Made by a program: the position numbers and the translations under genes
The notes under the pieces: generated by a model
Databases searched by the model: none
Told to the model about the DNA's origin: nothing
What the model saw: the letters and a program-made list of their open reading frames with translations, nothing else
Part shown: positions 27,418 through 36,718 of the stretch, piece after piece
How the letters are laid out: each line of letters opens with the position of its first letter
Position numbering within the stretch: position 1 is the first letter of the stretch
Assembly (NCBI RefSeq): GCF_001570565.1
Contig: NZ_BBXE01000027.1
Location: 40,006 to 104,005, forward strand
From: Herbidospora yilanensis
GTDB taxonomy: Bacteria; Actinomycetota; Actinomycetes; Streptosporangiales; Streptosporangiaceae
Direction: 5' to 3'
Length of the DNA stretch: 64,000 bases

Positions 27418-27555
27418 GTCCGACAAATCCTCCTATGGACGTATCCACGATCAACGTCAGATAATTCGACTGCTGTTGCTCGCGAGCCCCAGTCACCGTG
27501 GCCCGCACCCCACCCCCGGTGATCTGCGCTGCCCGGGCGACAGAAGGGTTTCCTC

Positions 27556-29046
27556 GTGAAACGTGCTGTGTTCCTGGCGCTGGCCCTGGTGGCCGCGCTG
27601 TTCATCCCCTCGCAGGCCAACGCTGCCAACCTGCTCGCCAACCCCGGGCTCGAATCGGGATCGCTCTCACCCTGGACGTGCACGGGAGGCCTCGGCTCGG
27701 TGGTGACCTCCCCTGTGCGTACCGGAACGAGAGCGCTTGCCGGTGCGGCCGGCGCCTCCGACAACGCCCGATGCAGCCAGAACGTGTCGGTGCGCCCGAA
27801 CACGGCCTACGTGCTGACGGCGTGGGTCCGGGGGAATTACGTCTACCTGGGCGTGCAGGACGGCGGCTCGGTCTGGACGTCGTCGGCCGACTGGCGGCTG
27901 CTGACCCTGAACTTCACCACCGCCGCCGGGCAGACCACGGCACAGGTCTACCTCCACGGCTGGTACGGCCAGGGCACCTACCACGCCGACGACATCAGCT
28001 TCGACGGCCCCGGCGGCACCGGCCCAAGCCCCTCACCGTCTCCTTCGCCTTCCCCCTCTCCGACCCCGACGGTCACACCCACAGGGGGGCCGACCTGCGC
28101 GGTCAAGGGCAAGCCCGCCGGGAAGGTGCTCCAGGGTTACTGGGAGAACTGGGACGGCGCGGTCAACGGCGTGCACCCGCCGCTCGGCTGGATCCCCATC
28201 ACCGACACGCGTATCAAGCAGCACGGCTACAACGTCATCAACGCCGCCTTCCCGGTGATCCGGTCCGACGGGACGGTCCTGTGGGAGGACGGCATGGACG
28301 CGACCGTGAAGGTCGCCACCCCGGCCGAGATGTGCGCCGCCAAGGCGGCGGGCGCGACGATCCTGATGTCGATCGGCGGAGCCACGGCGGGCATCGACCT
28401 GTCGTCGGCCACGGTGGCCGACCGGTTCGTCGCCACGATCGTGCCGATCCTCAAGCGCTACAACTTCGACGGCATCGACATCGACATCGAGACCGGCCTC
28501 ACCGGCAGCGGCAACATCAACCAGTTGTCGACGTCGCAGGCCAACCTGATCCGGATCATCGACGGCGTGCTCGCGCAGATGCCGTCGAACTTCGGCCTCA
28601 CCATGGCCCCCGAGACCGCCTACGTCACCGGCGGCAGCGTCACCTACGGCTCCATCTGGGGCTCCTACCTGCCGATCATCAAGAAGTACGCCGACAACGG
28701 GCGGCTGTGGTGGCTCAACCAGCAGTACTACAACGGCTCCATGTACGGCTGCTCCGGTGACTCCTACTCGGCCGGGACGGTCCAGGGCTTCGTCGCCCAG
28801 ACGACCTGCCTCAACAACGGCCTGGTCATCCAGGGCGTGACGATCCGGGTGCCGTACGACAAGCAGGTCCCCGGCCTGCCCGCCCAGATCGGCGCGGGCG
28901 GCGGCCACATGTCGCCGGCGCTGGTGTCGCAGGCGTGGAACAGCTTCAACGGCCAGTTGAAGGGCCTCATGACCTGGTCGATCAACTGGGACGGCGCCCG
29001 CAGCTGGACCTTCGGCGACAACGTGAAGGCGCTGCAGGGCCGTTAG
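27556..29046 (+). CDS. Secreted GH18 chitinase with N-terminal carbohydrate-binding module
   Basis: This 496-residue secreted enzyme has a signal peptide ending in SQANA, a CBM16/CBM4_9-like jelly roll (about 24-152; NLLANPGLESGSLSPW), a Ser/Pro/Thr linker (157-178) and a GH18 barrel (188-496). The barrel carries LMSIGGATAG (SxGG) and the catalytic signature DGIDIDIE with proton donor E312; MAPE and the final MTWSINWDG are also typical of bacterial subfamily A chitinases. It hydrolyses beta-1,4-linked N-acetylglucosamine polymers outside the cell and would act with the LPMO at 9.6 kb. The GTG at 27556 has AGAAGGG about eight bases upstream. No DasR-type site was recognised upstream. Confidence 0.93.
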   Translation: MKRAVFLALALVAALFIPSQANAANLLANPGLESGSLSPWTCTGGLGSVVTSPVRTGTRALAGAAGASDNARCSQNVSVRPNTAYVLTAWVRGNYVYLGVQDGGSVWTSSADWRLLTLNFTTAAGQTTAQVYLHGWYGQGTYHADDISFDGPGGTGPSPSPSPSPSPSPTPTVTPTGGPTCAVKGKPAGKVLQGYWENWDGAVNGVHPPLGWIPITDTRIKQHGYNVINAAFPVIRSDGTVLWEDGMDATVKVATPAEMCAAKAAGATILMSIGGATAGIDLSSATVADRFVATIVPILKRYNFDGIDIDIETGLTGSGNINQLSTSQANLIRIIDGVLAQMPSNFGLTMAPETAYVTGGSVTYGSIWGSYLPIIKKYADNGRLWWLNQQYYNGSMYGCSGDSYSAGTVQGFVAQTTCLNNGLVIQGVTIRVPYDKQVPGLPAQIGAGGGHMSPALVSQAWNSFNGQLKGLMTWSINWDGARSWTFGDNVKALQGR

Positions 29047-29063
29047 GGGGTACGTCCCCTGAC

Positions 29064-29660
29064 ATGCGGATCATGTGGGGTACGACCGCGCTGGCCTGCT
29101 GCGCCGGCGCGGTCGACCTCTTCACCTTCCTCGAACTCGGCGGCGCCTTCGCCGGCATCATCACGGGCAACGTGGTGACGGCCGCCTCGGGCAAGTGGAT
29201 CGCCGCCCTGACGGCGGTGGCCGCTTTCGGCGCCGGAGCCTACGCGTGGGCGGTGACCTTCCGCGACCGGCGAACCCTCGGCCTGATCGCCGAACTGGTG
29301 CTGCTCGTCGTCGTGGCGATCGGCTGGATCGGCACCGGCACCCGCCCCGACCTGTCCGGGCGACTGGTCCTGCTGGCCCTGGCCGCGATCGCGATGGGCG
29401 GCCAGAGCGTGATGATGCTGAGCCTCCACCCGAACACGACGTACATGACCGGAGTGCTGACCACCTCCCTCAACGACCTGGCGACCGGCCGGAGGGACAC
29501 CTTCGTGACGGCCCTCCGGCAGATCGGCGCCCTGGCGGTCGGCGCGGCCTCGACCGCCATGCTGCTGACGACCGCCCGCCCGTTCGCCCCGGTCCTGGCG
29601 GTCCTCCTCCTGATCACCGCGATCTTCCTGCTACCGCGTATCCCGCCGGTCTCGTCGTGA
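29064..29660 (+). CDS. DUF1275 (YoaK-type) membrane protein
   Basis: This 198-residue integral membrane protein has about six helices and the DUF1275 pattern: [27 protein letters not shown] at the start, [33 protein letters not shown] in the middle and a hydrophobic end. YoaK-family proteins may be transporters, but the function is not established. It starts 17 bases after the chitinase stop on the same strand, so read-through co-expression is possible, although a small GGGG/CCCC hairpin lies between. Its end overlaps the convergent EF-G-like gene by 47 bases. Confidence 0.85.
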   Translation: MRIMWGTTALACCAGAVDLFTFLELGGAFAGIITGNVVTAASGKWIAALTAVAAFGAGAYAWAVTFRDRRTLGLIAELVLLVVVAIGWIGTGTRPDLSGRLVLLALAAIAMGGQSVMMLSLHPNTTYMTGVLTTSLNDLATGRRDTFVTALRQIGALAVGAASTAMLLTTARPFAPVLAVLLLITAIFLLPRIPPVSS

Positions 29661-31410
29661 AGGCGCCGCGGCCCTGGGTGCGGCTGCGCAGGCGCGTGGC
29701 GTAGCCGAAGACCTCGGCCAGGGGCACCGTCGCCGTGATGACGACCGTGCCCGGCCTGGCCTCGGTCCCGGAGACCTGGCCCTTGCGTGCGGCCAGGTCG
29801 CCGAGGACGCCGCCCGCCAGGTCGTCGGGCACCGTCACCGTCACCTCGGTCACGGGTTCGAGGACCGCCATCCGGCACGAACGCAGCGCCTCGCGCAGGG
29901 CGAGGCGGCCGGCCGTGCGGAACGCCAGTTCCGAGGAGTCCTTCACGTGGGTGGCGCCGTCCGTGAGGATCACCCGCAGGCCCATGACGGGGTGGCCGCC
30001 GAGTGGTCCTTCGGTCAGGGCGTCGCGGCAGCCCTGTTCGACCGCCTTCACGTACTCCTTCGGCACGCGGCCGCCGACGACCGTGCTCGCGAAGGCGAAC
30101 GGCTCGTCGCACGGTTCGACGTCGATGCGGACGTGGGCGTACTGGCCCGCGCCGCCGTCCTGTTTGACGTGGCGGTAGAGCACGCCGGTCACGCCCGCCA
30201 CGACGGTCTCCCGCAGGGCGACCTGCGGTGCGCCGACGCGGATGGTGAGGCCGCGGTCGCGGCGGATCTTCTCCACGGCCACCTCCAGGTGGAGTTCTCC
30301 CAGGCCGGACAGGATGGTCTGGCCGGTCTCCGGGTCGGTTCGTACCCGAATGGAAGGATCTTCGTCGGCCAGGCGGGCCAGCGCGACGGCGAGCCGCTGG
30401 TGCTCGGCCCCGGTCGCCGCCTCGACCGCGACCGAGACGACCGGTTCGGTCGTCGACGGCGGCTCCAGCACGAGCGGCGCGGCCGGGTCGGCCAGCGTCG
30501 TACCCGTCCGCACGGATCTGGGTCCGGTGACGGCCACGATGTCGCCCGCCTCGGCGCGGTCGATGTCGGTGTGCCGGTCGGCCTGGATCCGCAGGATCCG
30601 CGAGACGCGCTCGGTCTTCCCGGTCGTGGTGTCGAGGACGGTGTCGCCCTTGCGCAACGTGCCCGAGTAGACCCGCAGGAACGCGGCGCGCTCGGCCACC
30701 TTGAACACCAGCCCCGAGAACGGCCGGGCTTCGGCACGCGGCTCGGGCAGGTAGGCCACCACGGCGTCGAGCAGCGCCTCGATGCCCTGGTCGCGGTAGG
30801 CCGACCCGCTCAGCACGACGACCGCCTCGCCCGAGAGGGTCAGCTCGCGCAGCGCCCTCTGAAGGGTCGCCGGAGAGACGTCGGGGTATTCGTCCAGGAC
30901 GTCCGGATGTCGCTCCGCGACCTGTTCGACCAGGCCGGGACGCCCGAGCACCAGCGGCACCGGATGCAGCCGCCGCCGGATCGCCTCGACGGTCGCGTCG
31001 AGGTCGGCCCCGGGCCGGTCCATCTTGTTGACGAACACGATCCGCGGCACGCCGTACCGGTCGGCCCGCCGCCAGACCGCCTCGCTCTGCGGCTCCACCC
31101 CCGCCACCGCGTCGAACACCGCGACCGCGCCGTCGAGCACCCGCAGCGACCGCTCGACCTCGTCGGAGAAGTCGACGTGCCCGGGGGTGTCGATCAGGTT
31201 GATCTGCGTGCCCTGCCAGTGGCAGGTCACCGCCGCCGCGAAGATCGTGATCCCGCGGTCGCGCTCCTGCGGGTCGAAATCCGTGACGGTGGTGCCGTGG
31301 TGCACTTCACCCTGCTTGTACGTCGCCCCGGTGGCGAACAGGATGCGCTCGGTGACAGTGGTCTTGCCGGCGTCGACATGGGCGAGGATGCCGATGTTAC
31401 GAAGAGTCAT
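29614..31410 (-). CDS. EF-G-like translational GTPase (possible ribosomal protection protein)
   Basis: This 598-residue GTPase has an EF-G/TetM layout. G1 is AHVDAGKTT, followed by switch [15 protein letters not shown]3 DTPGH and G4 NKMD. Domain II contains [24 protein letters not shown], and domains III-V include [16 protein letters not shown] and a final [36 protein letters not shown]. It is about 100 residues shorter than true EF-G (small G' insertion missing) and near TetM length, so it may displace antibiotics or stalled factors from the ribosome rather than catalyse routine translocation. A 31-codon arginine-rich leader peptide with its own strong ribosome binding site lies upstream, suggesting ribosome-mediated attenuation. 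The antibiotic, if any, is unknown. Confidence 0.86.
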   Translation of the reverse strand: MTLRNIGILAHVDAGKTTVTERILFATGATYKQGEVHHGTTVTDFDPQERDRGITIFAAAVTCHWQGTQINLIDTPGHVDFSDEVERSLRVLDGAVAVFDAVAGVEPQSEAVWRRADRYGVPRIVFVNKMDRPGADLDATVEAIRRRLHPVPLVLGRPGLVEQVAERHPDVLDEYPDVSPATLQRALRELTLSGEAVVVLSGSAYRDQGIEALLDAVVAYLPEPRAEARPFSGLVFKVAERAAFLRVYSGTLRKGDTVLDTTTGKTERVSRILRIQADRHTDIDRAEAGDIVAVTGPRSVRTGTTLADPAAPLVLEPPSTTEPVVSVAVEAATGAEHQRLAVALARLADEDPSIRVRTDPETGQTILSGLGELHLEVAVEKIRRDRGLTIRVGAPQVALRETVVAGVTGVLYRHVKQDGGAGQYAHVRIDVEPCDEPFAFASTVVGGRVPKEYVKAVEQGCRDALTEGPLGGHPVMGLRVILTDGATHVKDSSELAFRTAGRLALREALRSCRMAVLEPVTEVTVTVPDDLAGGVLGDLAARKGQVSGTEARPGTVVITATVPLAEVFGYATRLRSRTQGRGAFTTRPAGYAVAGRSR

Positions 31411-31458
31411 GGCCGTTTCTCTTTCGAGAGGTGAATCCGGAAAGGACGGCGCGATTGA

Positions 31459-31479
31459 GCCCGACCGAAGAGGTCAGGC
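31459..31479 (-). promoter_or_regulatory. Hairpin spanning the leader-peptide stop
   Basis: In the minus-strand RNA, GCCUGACC (31479-31472) pairs with GGUCGGGC (31466-31459) around the loop UCUUC, including one U-G pair. The leader stop codon UGA lies inside the stem, so ribosome position on the leader would decide whether it forms. Confidence 0.5.
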
Positions 31480-31569
31480 CAGCCGGAATCGGGCGCGCAG
31501 CCGAAGCCGGGCACCGGAAGACACGCGGATCACCTGGAAGGTACGGAGGGGCACGGCGGCGTACCGCAT
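31474..31569 (-). CDS. Arginine-rich leader peptide (31 aa) upstream of the EF-G-like gene
   Basis: An ATG at 31569 preceded by AGGAGG (about seven bases away) opens a 31-codon frame ending at TGA (31474-31476), 63 bases before the GTPase ATG. The second half is SSGARLRLRARFRLA, with repeated Arg-X-Arg units. Family knowledge: Arg/Lys-X-Arg/Lys motifs in leader peptides stall macrolide-bound ribosomes and induce resistance genes. The very strong ribosome binding site, position and hairpin at the stop make a regulatory leader more likely than an independent protein. Which drug, if any, is sensed is not visible. Confidence 0.65.
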   Translation of the reverse strand: MRYAAVPLRTFQVIRVSSGARLRLRARFRLA

Positions 31570-31658
31570 GACGTCCCCTCCTGTTGATCGGCCTCGCTGG
31601 CAGAGCGACGGTAGCAAAGGGGGCCTACTGCGATAAACCGATTTATTACCGAGGGAAG

Positions 31659-31698
31659 ATGCAGCGAACGCTACAGCTTAATGTAGCATTCGCTGCAT
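31659..31698. promoter_or_regulatory. Large inverted repeat, probable AbiEi autoregulatory operator
   Basis: ATGCAGCGAACGCTACA (31659-31675) and TGTAGCATTCGCTGCAT (31682-31698) are 17-base arms with one mismatch and a 6-base centre. The right arm overlaps the first two bases of the abiEi ATG (31697). AbiEi antitoxins are known to repress their own operons by binding inverted repeats at the promoter, and this fits that arrangement. It also lies just upstream of the divergent EF-G-like leader. Confidence 0.75.
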
Positions 31699-32485
31699 GA
31701 GGCGTCATCCGGCGCTCAAGGCCGTGAGCGCGATCGCGACCGACCAGTGGGGCCTGGTGACCACGGCACAGGCCAAACTGGCCGGGCTCAGCTCCGTCGA
31801 CCTCGCGCGGCTCCACGAGGCCGGTCTCATCGAGAGCGCTGGGCGAGGGGTCTATCTAGTGGGGGGCGCGCCGACGCCCGACCATCTGGAGATCAAGCTG
31901 GCCTGGCTCCGGCTTGATCCAGCCCGGCCCGCCTGGCAGCGACACCATCCCGGCACCTACGGGGGCGTCGCCTCCCACACCTCCGCATGCGAACTGCGCG
32001 AACTCGGCGACATCCCGGCATCGAGCGTGGAGATCACGGTTCCCGCCCGGCGGACCACCCGCGAGCCGGGAGTCAAACTCCACCAAGCCGCCGTCGATCC
32101 TTCGGACGTGACCATCGTCGACGGGCTTCCGGTGACGACGGCCGAGCGAACGGTGGCCGACCTGCTGGCCGCGCGCGCCGATGGTGGGCATGTCGGCAAG
32201 GTGGTCGCGGACGCGCTACGGCTGGGTCAGGCCGACCGGACACGTCTGGCCACCCGGATCGCCCCTTTCACCAAAGCCTATGGACTGCCCCGTTCAGCGT
32301 CAGGCCCGGATTTTCTGACATACCTTCTCGAATCAGCGGAAACAACGCTTCCAGCCATTGATCGGGAAGCCACCAGACGCGCCCTCGACATCGTCGCGAA
32401 GGTCTTCGAAGAACACGGCGAGTCGGGCGGACTCACTGCGATAAAAAGGCTGCTGGACGAACGCTCCCTGGAGGACGGAAGTTGA
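31697..32485 (+). CDS. abiEi: AbiEi-type antitoxin/transcriptional repressor
   Basis: This 262-residue protein has an N-terminal winged-helix domain (about 8-60; ATDQWGLVTTAQAKLAGLSSVDLARLHEAG, GRGVYLV) and a C-terminal AbiEi antitoxin domain with ASHTSACELRELGDIP, TVPARRTTREPGVKLHQA and the TTAERTVADLLA motif. AbiEi represses the operon and counteracts AbiEii in a type IV toxin-antitoxin phage-defence system. There is no Shine-Dalgarno; the ATG lies within the operator arm, so the message may be leaderless. Its stop overlaps the toxin start (TTGA). The gene looks less G+C-rich than its neighbours, consistent with transfer. Confidence 0.86.
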   Translation: MRRHPALKAVSAIATDQWGLVTTAQAKLAGLSSVDLARLHEAGLIESAGRGVYLVGGAPTPDHLEIKLAWLRLDPARPAWQRHHPGTYGGVASHTSACELRELGDIPASSVEITVPARRTTREPGVKLHQAAVDPSDVTIVDGLPVTTAERTVADLLAARADGGHVGKVVADALRLGQADRTRLATRIAPFTKAYGLPRSASGPDFLTYLLESAETTLPAIDREATRRALDIVAKVFEEHGESGGLTAIKRLLDERSLEDGS

Positions 32486-33408
32486 GCCGGCCCTATGCCA
32501 GTCCGCGGGACTTCGAAAAGGCGATGAAGAGCAGAGTCACCGCACACGCCAACGAGCACGGGTTGAACCCCACAATGGTGTTCCGCGCTTTCTACTTCAG
32601 CCGCCTGGCCGCCCGCGTCTTCCATCATGATCCACAGGGCTGGCTGCTCAAAGGAGGTCAGGCGCTGCTGCTGAGATACCCGGCCGCCGCCCGGCTGAGC
32701 CGGGACATCGATCTTCAGCGTCCGTCCGCCGAAGACACGGGAGAAGCTCGCGACGCACTTCTCACGGCCGCCCGGATGGATCTCGGCGACTTCTTCCGCT
32801 TCGTGCCGACCGGGTATGTCGAACACGCCGATGAAATAGGCGGCGCGAAACAGTCATTCGAGGTGACGCTGGGAACTCGCAGACTCGATTCGGTGGCCGT
32901 CGATTTCGTCACCGGCCGTCACCCGACGAGTGTTCCCGAGATCGTTCCGCTCTCCGCCGGAATCGTGTTGCCCTGGCCGGTCGATTGGCCGGAAGCGCGG
33001 CTCTACCCGCTGGCCGACCATGTCGCGGACAAGATCTGCGCCATGTACGAACTCCACAGGGGGATAGCGTCGAGCCGATGGCGTGACCTCGCGGACCTGT
33101 TGCTGATCAGCCAACGCGAACGGCTGAACGGCAGGGCGGTTCGGATCGCGCTCGACAGCGAGATCCGGCGACGGACCGGACTGGGCGTCGACTTACGGAT
33201 ACCGGAGCAGTTCCGTGTCCCTGGGCCGTCCTGGGAACGCGGCTACGCGTCCGTGGCCGGAGACGTCTCCGGTCTGCGCGGATGCCGGTCGTTGTCCGAG
33301 GCCGCGGCAGCCGCCGACGCCTTCGTCACGCCCTTGCTCAGCGGGCCCGATCCCGGTGACTGGGATCCCGTCGCGTCGAGGTGGTCGGCTCAGGTCCTCC
33401 AGCGGTAG
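32482..33408 (+). CDS. abiEii: AbiEii-type nucleotidyltransferase toxin
   Basis: This 308-residue protein has the AbiEii/AbiGii (DUF1814) nucleotidyltransferase core: WLLKGGQALLLRYPAAARLSRDIDLQ (the KGG and RxSxDID motifs), VDFVTG, and the later LADHVADKICAMYELHRG and SSRWRDLADLLLI. Such toxins transfer nucleotides from NTPs to RNA or other targets and arrest growth on phage infection. It begins at a TTG overlapping the antitoxin stop, with GGAGG seven bases upstream. The end overlaps the convergent response regulator by 19 bases. Both abiE genes are complete, so the system is probably functional. Confidence 0.87.
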   Translation: MSRPYASPRDFEKAMKSRVTAHANEHGLNPTMVFRAFYFSRLAARVFHHDPQGWLLKGGQALLLRYPAAARLSRDIDLQRPSAEDTGEARDALLTAARMDLGDFFRFVPTGYVEHADEIGGAKQSFEVTLGTRRLDSVAVDFVTGRHPTSVPEIVPLSAGIVLPWPVDWPEARLYPLADHVADKICAMYELHRGIASSRWRDLADLLLISQRERLNGRAVRIALDSEIRRRTGLGVDLRIPEQFRVPGPSWERGYASVAGDVSGLRGCRSLSEAAAAADAFVTPLLSGPDPGDWDPVASRWSAQVLQR

Positions 33409-34055
33409 CGGTGTTCCGGGCGGCCCGCCGTCCCGTATCTCGGTCTCAGTTCCGCCTGTCCCGTCGCGCACAGATACTCCAGGTATCGCCGCGCGCTCAC
33501 CCGTGACAAGCCCGTCGCCGCCGCCGTCTCCGCCGCCGACAGGTCTCCGCCGTTGGTGCGCAGCGCGTCGGCCACCAGCGCGCACGTCGCCGTCGACAGT
33601 CCCTTGGGCAGCACCGCCGCGCGGTTCGTCCCGCCGAAGAGGCGGTCGATGTCTTCCTGGACGGCCGGCCCGGCCATGGCGAGTCGCCGTCGGGACTGGG
33701 CGTACTGGTCGAGGCGTTCGGTCAGTTCGGCCGCCGTGAAGGGCTTGACCAGGTAGTTCACCACGCCTGCCCGCAGGGCGGCCCGGACCGTGTCCATGTC
33801 GTTGGCCGCGGTGATCATCAGGATGTCGACGGGGTGGGCGAGGCCCCGCAGGTGGTGGAGCACGTCCAGGCCGGACATGTCGGCCATGTACACGTCGAGC
33901 AGCACGAGGTCGGGCCGTAGTTCCTCGACCGACGTCATGGCCTGACGTCCGCCGTGGGCCGTACCGACGACGGAGAAGCCGGGGACGCGGCCGACGTACC
34001 CGACGTGGATCCGGGCCACCATGAAGTCGTCGTCGACGACGAGAACCTTGATCAT
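33390..34055 (-). CDS. CitB/DcuR-type response regulator
   Basis: This 221-residue protein has an N-terminal receiver domain (VLVVDDDFMVARIH, phospho-acceptor D in LVLLDVYMADMSG, K in LVKPFTAAEL) and a C-terminal helix-turn-helix (LSAAETAAATGLSRVSARRYLEYL) typical of the CitB/DcuR family, which controls di- and tricarboxylate uptake. The kinase stop overlaps its start by ATGA. The divergent tricarboxylate transporter operon is the obvious target. Confidence 0.9.
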   Translation of the reverse strand: MIKVLVVDDDFMVARIHVGYVGRVPGFSVVGTAHGGRQAMTSVEELRPDLVLLDVYMADMSGLDVLHHLRGLAHPVDILMITAANDMDTVRAALRAGVVNYLVKPFTAAELTERLDQYAQSRRRLAMAGPAVQEDIDRLFGGTNRAAVLPKGLSTATCALVADALRTNGGDLSAAETAAATGLSRVSARRYLEYLCATGQAELRPRYGTAGRPEHRYRWRT

Positions 34056-35614
34056 CCTGACCGCCTCGGCAGCAGCGCGGTGAAGACGGCGCCGCGCTCA
34101 TTGTGCACCTTTACCCAGCCGCCGCGTCGTAGGCATGCCTGCCTGGTCAGCGCCAGGCCGAGGCCGCGGGGGCCCGACTGGGCGGCCTTGGTGGTGAAGC
34201 CCTCACGGAACACCTCTTCGGCCAGGTCGGCCGCTATGCCGGGGCCGTCGTCGCTGACCCTCACGTGCAGGCCCTCGTCCGAGGTCCGGACGCAGACCTC
34301 CACCGTCCCGCCCCGGCCGTCGAGGGCGTCGAGGGCGTTGGCGACCAGGTTGCCGACGACGAGCACGGCGTCGTGGGGGTCGCCCAGGGTGCCCTCTTCG
34401 ACGCAGGCGTCGTCGGCCAGGCGCAGCGCGGCGCCGCGTTCGGCCGCCTGGGCCGACTTGGCCAGCAGCAGGGCCGCCAGGGTCGGGTCCTTCACCTGTT
34501 CGCGGAGGTCGGTCGCGTACTGGCCGCCGGCCGATTCGGTGATGTAGCGGACGGCCATCTCCTGTTCGCCCAGTTCCAGCAGGCCGACCACGGTGTGCAT
34601 GCGGTTGGCGAACTCGTGGGCCTGGGCGCGCAGCATGTCGGTGGTGTTGGTGGCCTCGTCCAACTGGTGGGAGAGGCGGATCAGCTCGGTGCGGTCGCGC
34701 AGCGTCACCACCCAGCCTCGGTGCTGGCCGCGCACCTCGACCGGGGTGCGGTTCAGCACGAGCGTGCGGCCGTGGCGCAGCACGATCCGGTCGTCGCCGA
34801 CGTCGTCGCCGGCCATGACGTCGCGGAGGCGGTCGTTCGAGGGGAGGTCGTCGAGGGAGCCGCCCACGTCGCCGAGGAGGTCGTGCGCGGCGTCGTTGAT
34901 CAGGGTCATCCGGCCGTCGAGGTCGAGGGCGACCACGCCCTCCTTCACACCGTGCAACACGCCCTCGCGCTGTTCGAGCAGGCCGGCGATCTCCTTGGGT
35001 TCCAGGCCGAAGGTCTGGCGGCGGACCCGGCGGGTGATGAACCCCGCCGCCGCCGAACCCAGGACGAGCACGCCGAAGACCGTCCAGATGAGCGGCGGGA
35101 GGGCGTCGCCCAGTTCGGCGGCGACCGTCTGTTCCAGTATTCCGACGCTGGCCAGGCCGATGACCTCGCCGTTCAGGCCGAAGATGGGGGCCTTGCCGCG
35201 GACGGAGGTGCCGAGTGTGCCGGTCTGGACGCCGGTCCACTCCTGGCCCGTGGTCATCACCTCGGTGCCGTCGGTCGACAACTTCTGGCCGATCAGGGCG
35301 GCGTTCGGGTGGGCGTAGCGGATCTCGTCACGGTTGGCGATGACGACGTAGTCGGCGCCGGTGGCCTTCTGGACGCTCAACGCGATCGGCTGGAGCGTCC
35401 GCTCCGGATGGGGGTCGTCGAACGCCTCCCTGACCCCGGGCAGGCCGGCGACCGACTCGGCGATGGCGAGGGCCCGCTGCTCGTGCTGCTCGTTGAGCTG
35501 GCGGCGGGTGTGGCCGACCCAGACGGTCGCGGTTCCGACGACCGTGAGGAGCACGATCACCATTTGGAGGACGAAGAGCTGGGTGCCCAATGAGGCGTTG
35601 AGCAGCCGTTTCAC
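34052..35614 (-). CDS. CitA/DcuS-type sensor histidine kinase
   Basis: This 520-residue kinase has a first membrane helix (about 12-34), an extracytoplasmic CitA/PASC-like sensor (about 40-175; ADYVVIANRDEIRYAHPNAALIG, GKAPIFGLNGEVIGLASVGI), a second helix (about 178-198) and a cytoplasmic PAS domain (about 215-310). The kinase core has the H-box RAQAHEFANRMHTVVGLLEL and the ATP-binding motifs NLVANALDAL, SDDGPGI and GPRGLGLAL. This family senses citrate, malate or related carboxylates. It heads the kinase-regulator operon. The region shared with the divergent tctC gene contains a direct repeat ATGAC (35650 and 35668, 18 bases apart) that could be a regulator site. Confidence 0.91.
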   Translation of the reverse strand: MKRLLNASLGTQLFVLQMVIVLLTVVGTATVWVGHTRRQLNEQHEQRALAIAESVAGLPGVREAFDDPHPERTLQPIALSVQKATGADYVVIANRDEIRYAHPNAALIGQKLSTDGTEVMTTGQEWTGVQTGTLGTSVRGKAPIFGLNGEVIGLASVGILEQTVAAELGDALPPLIWTVFGVLVLGSAAAGFITRRVRRQTFGLEPKEIAGLLEQREGVLHGVKEGVVALDLDGRMTLINDAAHDLLGDVGGSLDDLPSNDRLRDVMAGDDVGDDRIVLRHGRTLVLNRTPVEVRGQHRGWVVTLRDRTELIRLSHQLDEATNTTDMLRAQAHEFANRMHTVVGLLELGEQEMAVRYITESAGGQYATDLREQVKDPTLAALLLAKSAQAAERGAALRLADDACVEEGTLGDPHDAVLVVGNLVANALDALDGRGGTVEVCVRTSDEGLHVRVSDDGPGIAADLAEEVFREGFTTKAAQSGPRGLGLALTRQACLRRGGWVKVHNERGAVFTALLPRRSG

Positions 35615-35755
35615 GCGTTCACTATAGGAGTCCGCCGGAAAACCGGGTCATGACCAATACGACCTATATGACGTCAATCACATAAAGGATCGACGGATCG
35701 TGCGGGTTCGCTCAGCATCCTCACCACGTTCAGGTAACCAGTGTGGGAGTCGGCG

Positions 35756-36718
35756 ATGCGACGAACTCTGATATTGGCGGCGGCGCTGCTGGCCGCCGTC
35801 GCGGCATGTGGGGCCCCGTCGTCCGGCGGCGGGACCTCGGCCATCAAGATCATGGCTCCGGCCGCGCCCGGCGGCGGGTGGGACACCACGTCCAGGACCG
35901 CCGAGCAGGCCTTCAAGGCGGCCGACCCGAACCTCAAGGTCGAGGTCTACAACGTGCCGGGCGCCGGTGGCACGATCGGCCTCACCCAGCTCGTCGGGGA
36001 GAAGGGCAACGGCAACCTCCTCATGACGATGGGCCTGGTCATGGTGGGCGCCATCGAGCAGAACAAGTCCCAGGTCACGCTGGCCGAGACGACGCCGATC
36101 GCCAAGCTGACCGAGGAGTACGAGATCGTCGTCGTGCCCGCCGACTCGCCCCTCCAGAACCTCCAGGACCTCGCGACCGCCTGGAAGACCGACCCCGCCA
36201 AGGTCGCCGTCGCGGGCGGTTCGGCCGGCGGCACCGACCACATCCTGGCCGGGCTGATGGCCAAGGCGGCCGGGGTCGACCCGAAGCGGGTCAACTACAT
36301 CGCCCACTCGGGCGGCGGTGAGGCGCTGAACTCGCTGCTCGGCGGCAAGGTCGCGATCGGCATCTCCGGCATCGGCGAGTTCGCCGAGCACGTGAAGTCG
36401 GGCAAGCTGCGCGCCCTGGGCGTCTCGTCGCCGGATCGTCTGGACACCATCGACGCGCCGACGCTGAAGGAGGGCGGGCTCGACGTCGAACTCGCCAACT
36501 GGCGCGGGTTCGTGGCCCCGGGCGGCCTCGACGACGCCGCCAGGCAGTCACTCACCGACCTGGTGACCAAGATGCACGACTCGGCGGCGTGGAAGGACGC
36601 GGTGGCCAAGAACGGCTGGATCGACGTCTTCCAGACCGGGCAGCCGTTCGCCGACTACCTGAAGTCGGAGGAGACCCGGGTCAAGGGCATCGTCGCCGAG
36701 ATGGGGCTCGTGTCCTGA
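35756..36718 (+). CDS. tctC: Tripartite tricarboxylate transporter substrate-binding lipoprotein
   Basis: This 320-residue extracytoplasmic protein starts with a lipoprotein signal (LLAAVAACGAPSSGGG), then the TctC two-lobed fold: IKIMAPAAPGGGWDTTSR, VPGAGGTIGLTQL, VAVAGGSAGGTDHILAGLM, VNYIAHSGGGEALNSLLGGKV and GVSSPDRLDTI. It captures a tricarboxylate or other carboxylate and delivers it to the TctAB permease. The ATG at 35756 has GGGAG seven bases upstream. Its stop overlaps the tctB start (TGATG). The control is probably by the divergent CitA/CitB-type system. Confidence 0.93.
   Translation: MRRTLILAAALLAAVAACGAPSSGGGTSAIKIMAPAAPGGGWDTTSRTAEQAFKAADPNLKVEVYNVPGAGGTIGLTQLVGEKGNGNLLMTMGLVMVGAIEQNKSQVTLAETTPIAKLTEEYEIVVVPADSPLQNLQDLATAWKTDPAKVAVAGGSAGGTDHILAGLMAKAAGVDPKRVNYIAHSGGGEALNSLLGGKVAIGISGIGEFAEHVKSGKLRALGVSSPDRLDTIDAPTLKEGGLDVELANWRGFVAPGGLDDAARQSLTDLVTKMHDSAAWKDAVAKNGWIDVFQTGQPFADYLKSEETRVKGIVAEMGLVS

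Noticed and set aside
29044-29063. Short GGGG/CCCC hairpin between chitinase and DUF1275 genes as a terminator
   Set aside because: The stem is only about four base pairs and could be chance in this composition.
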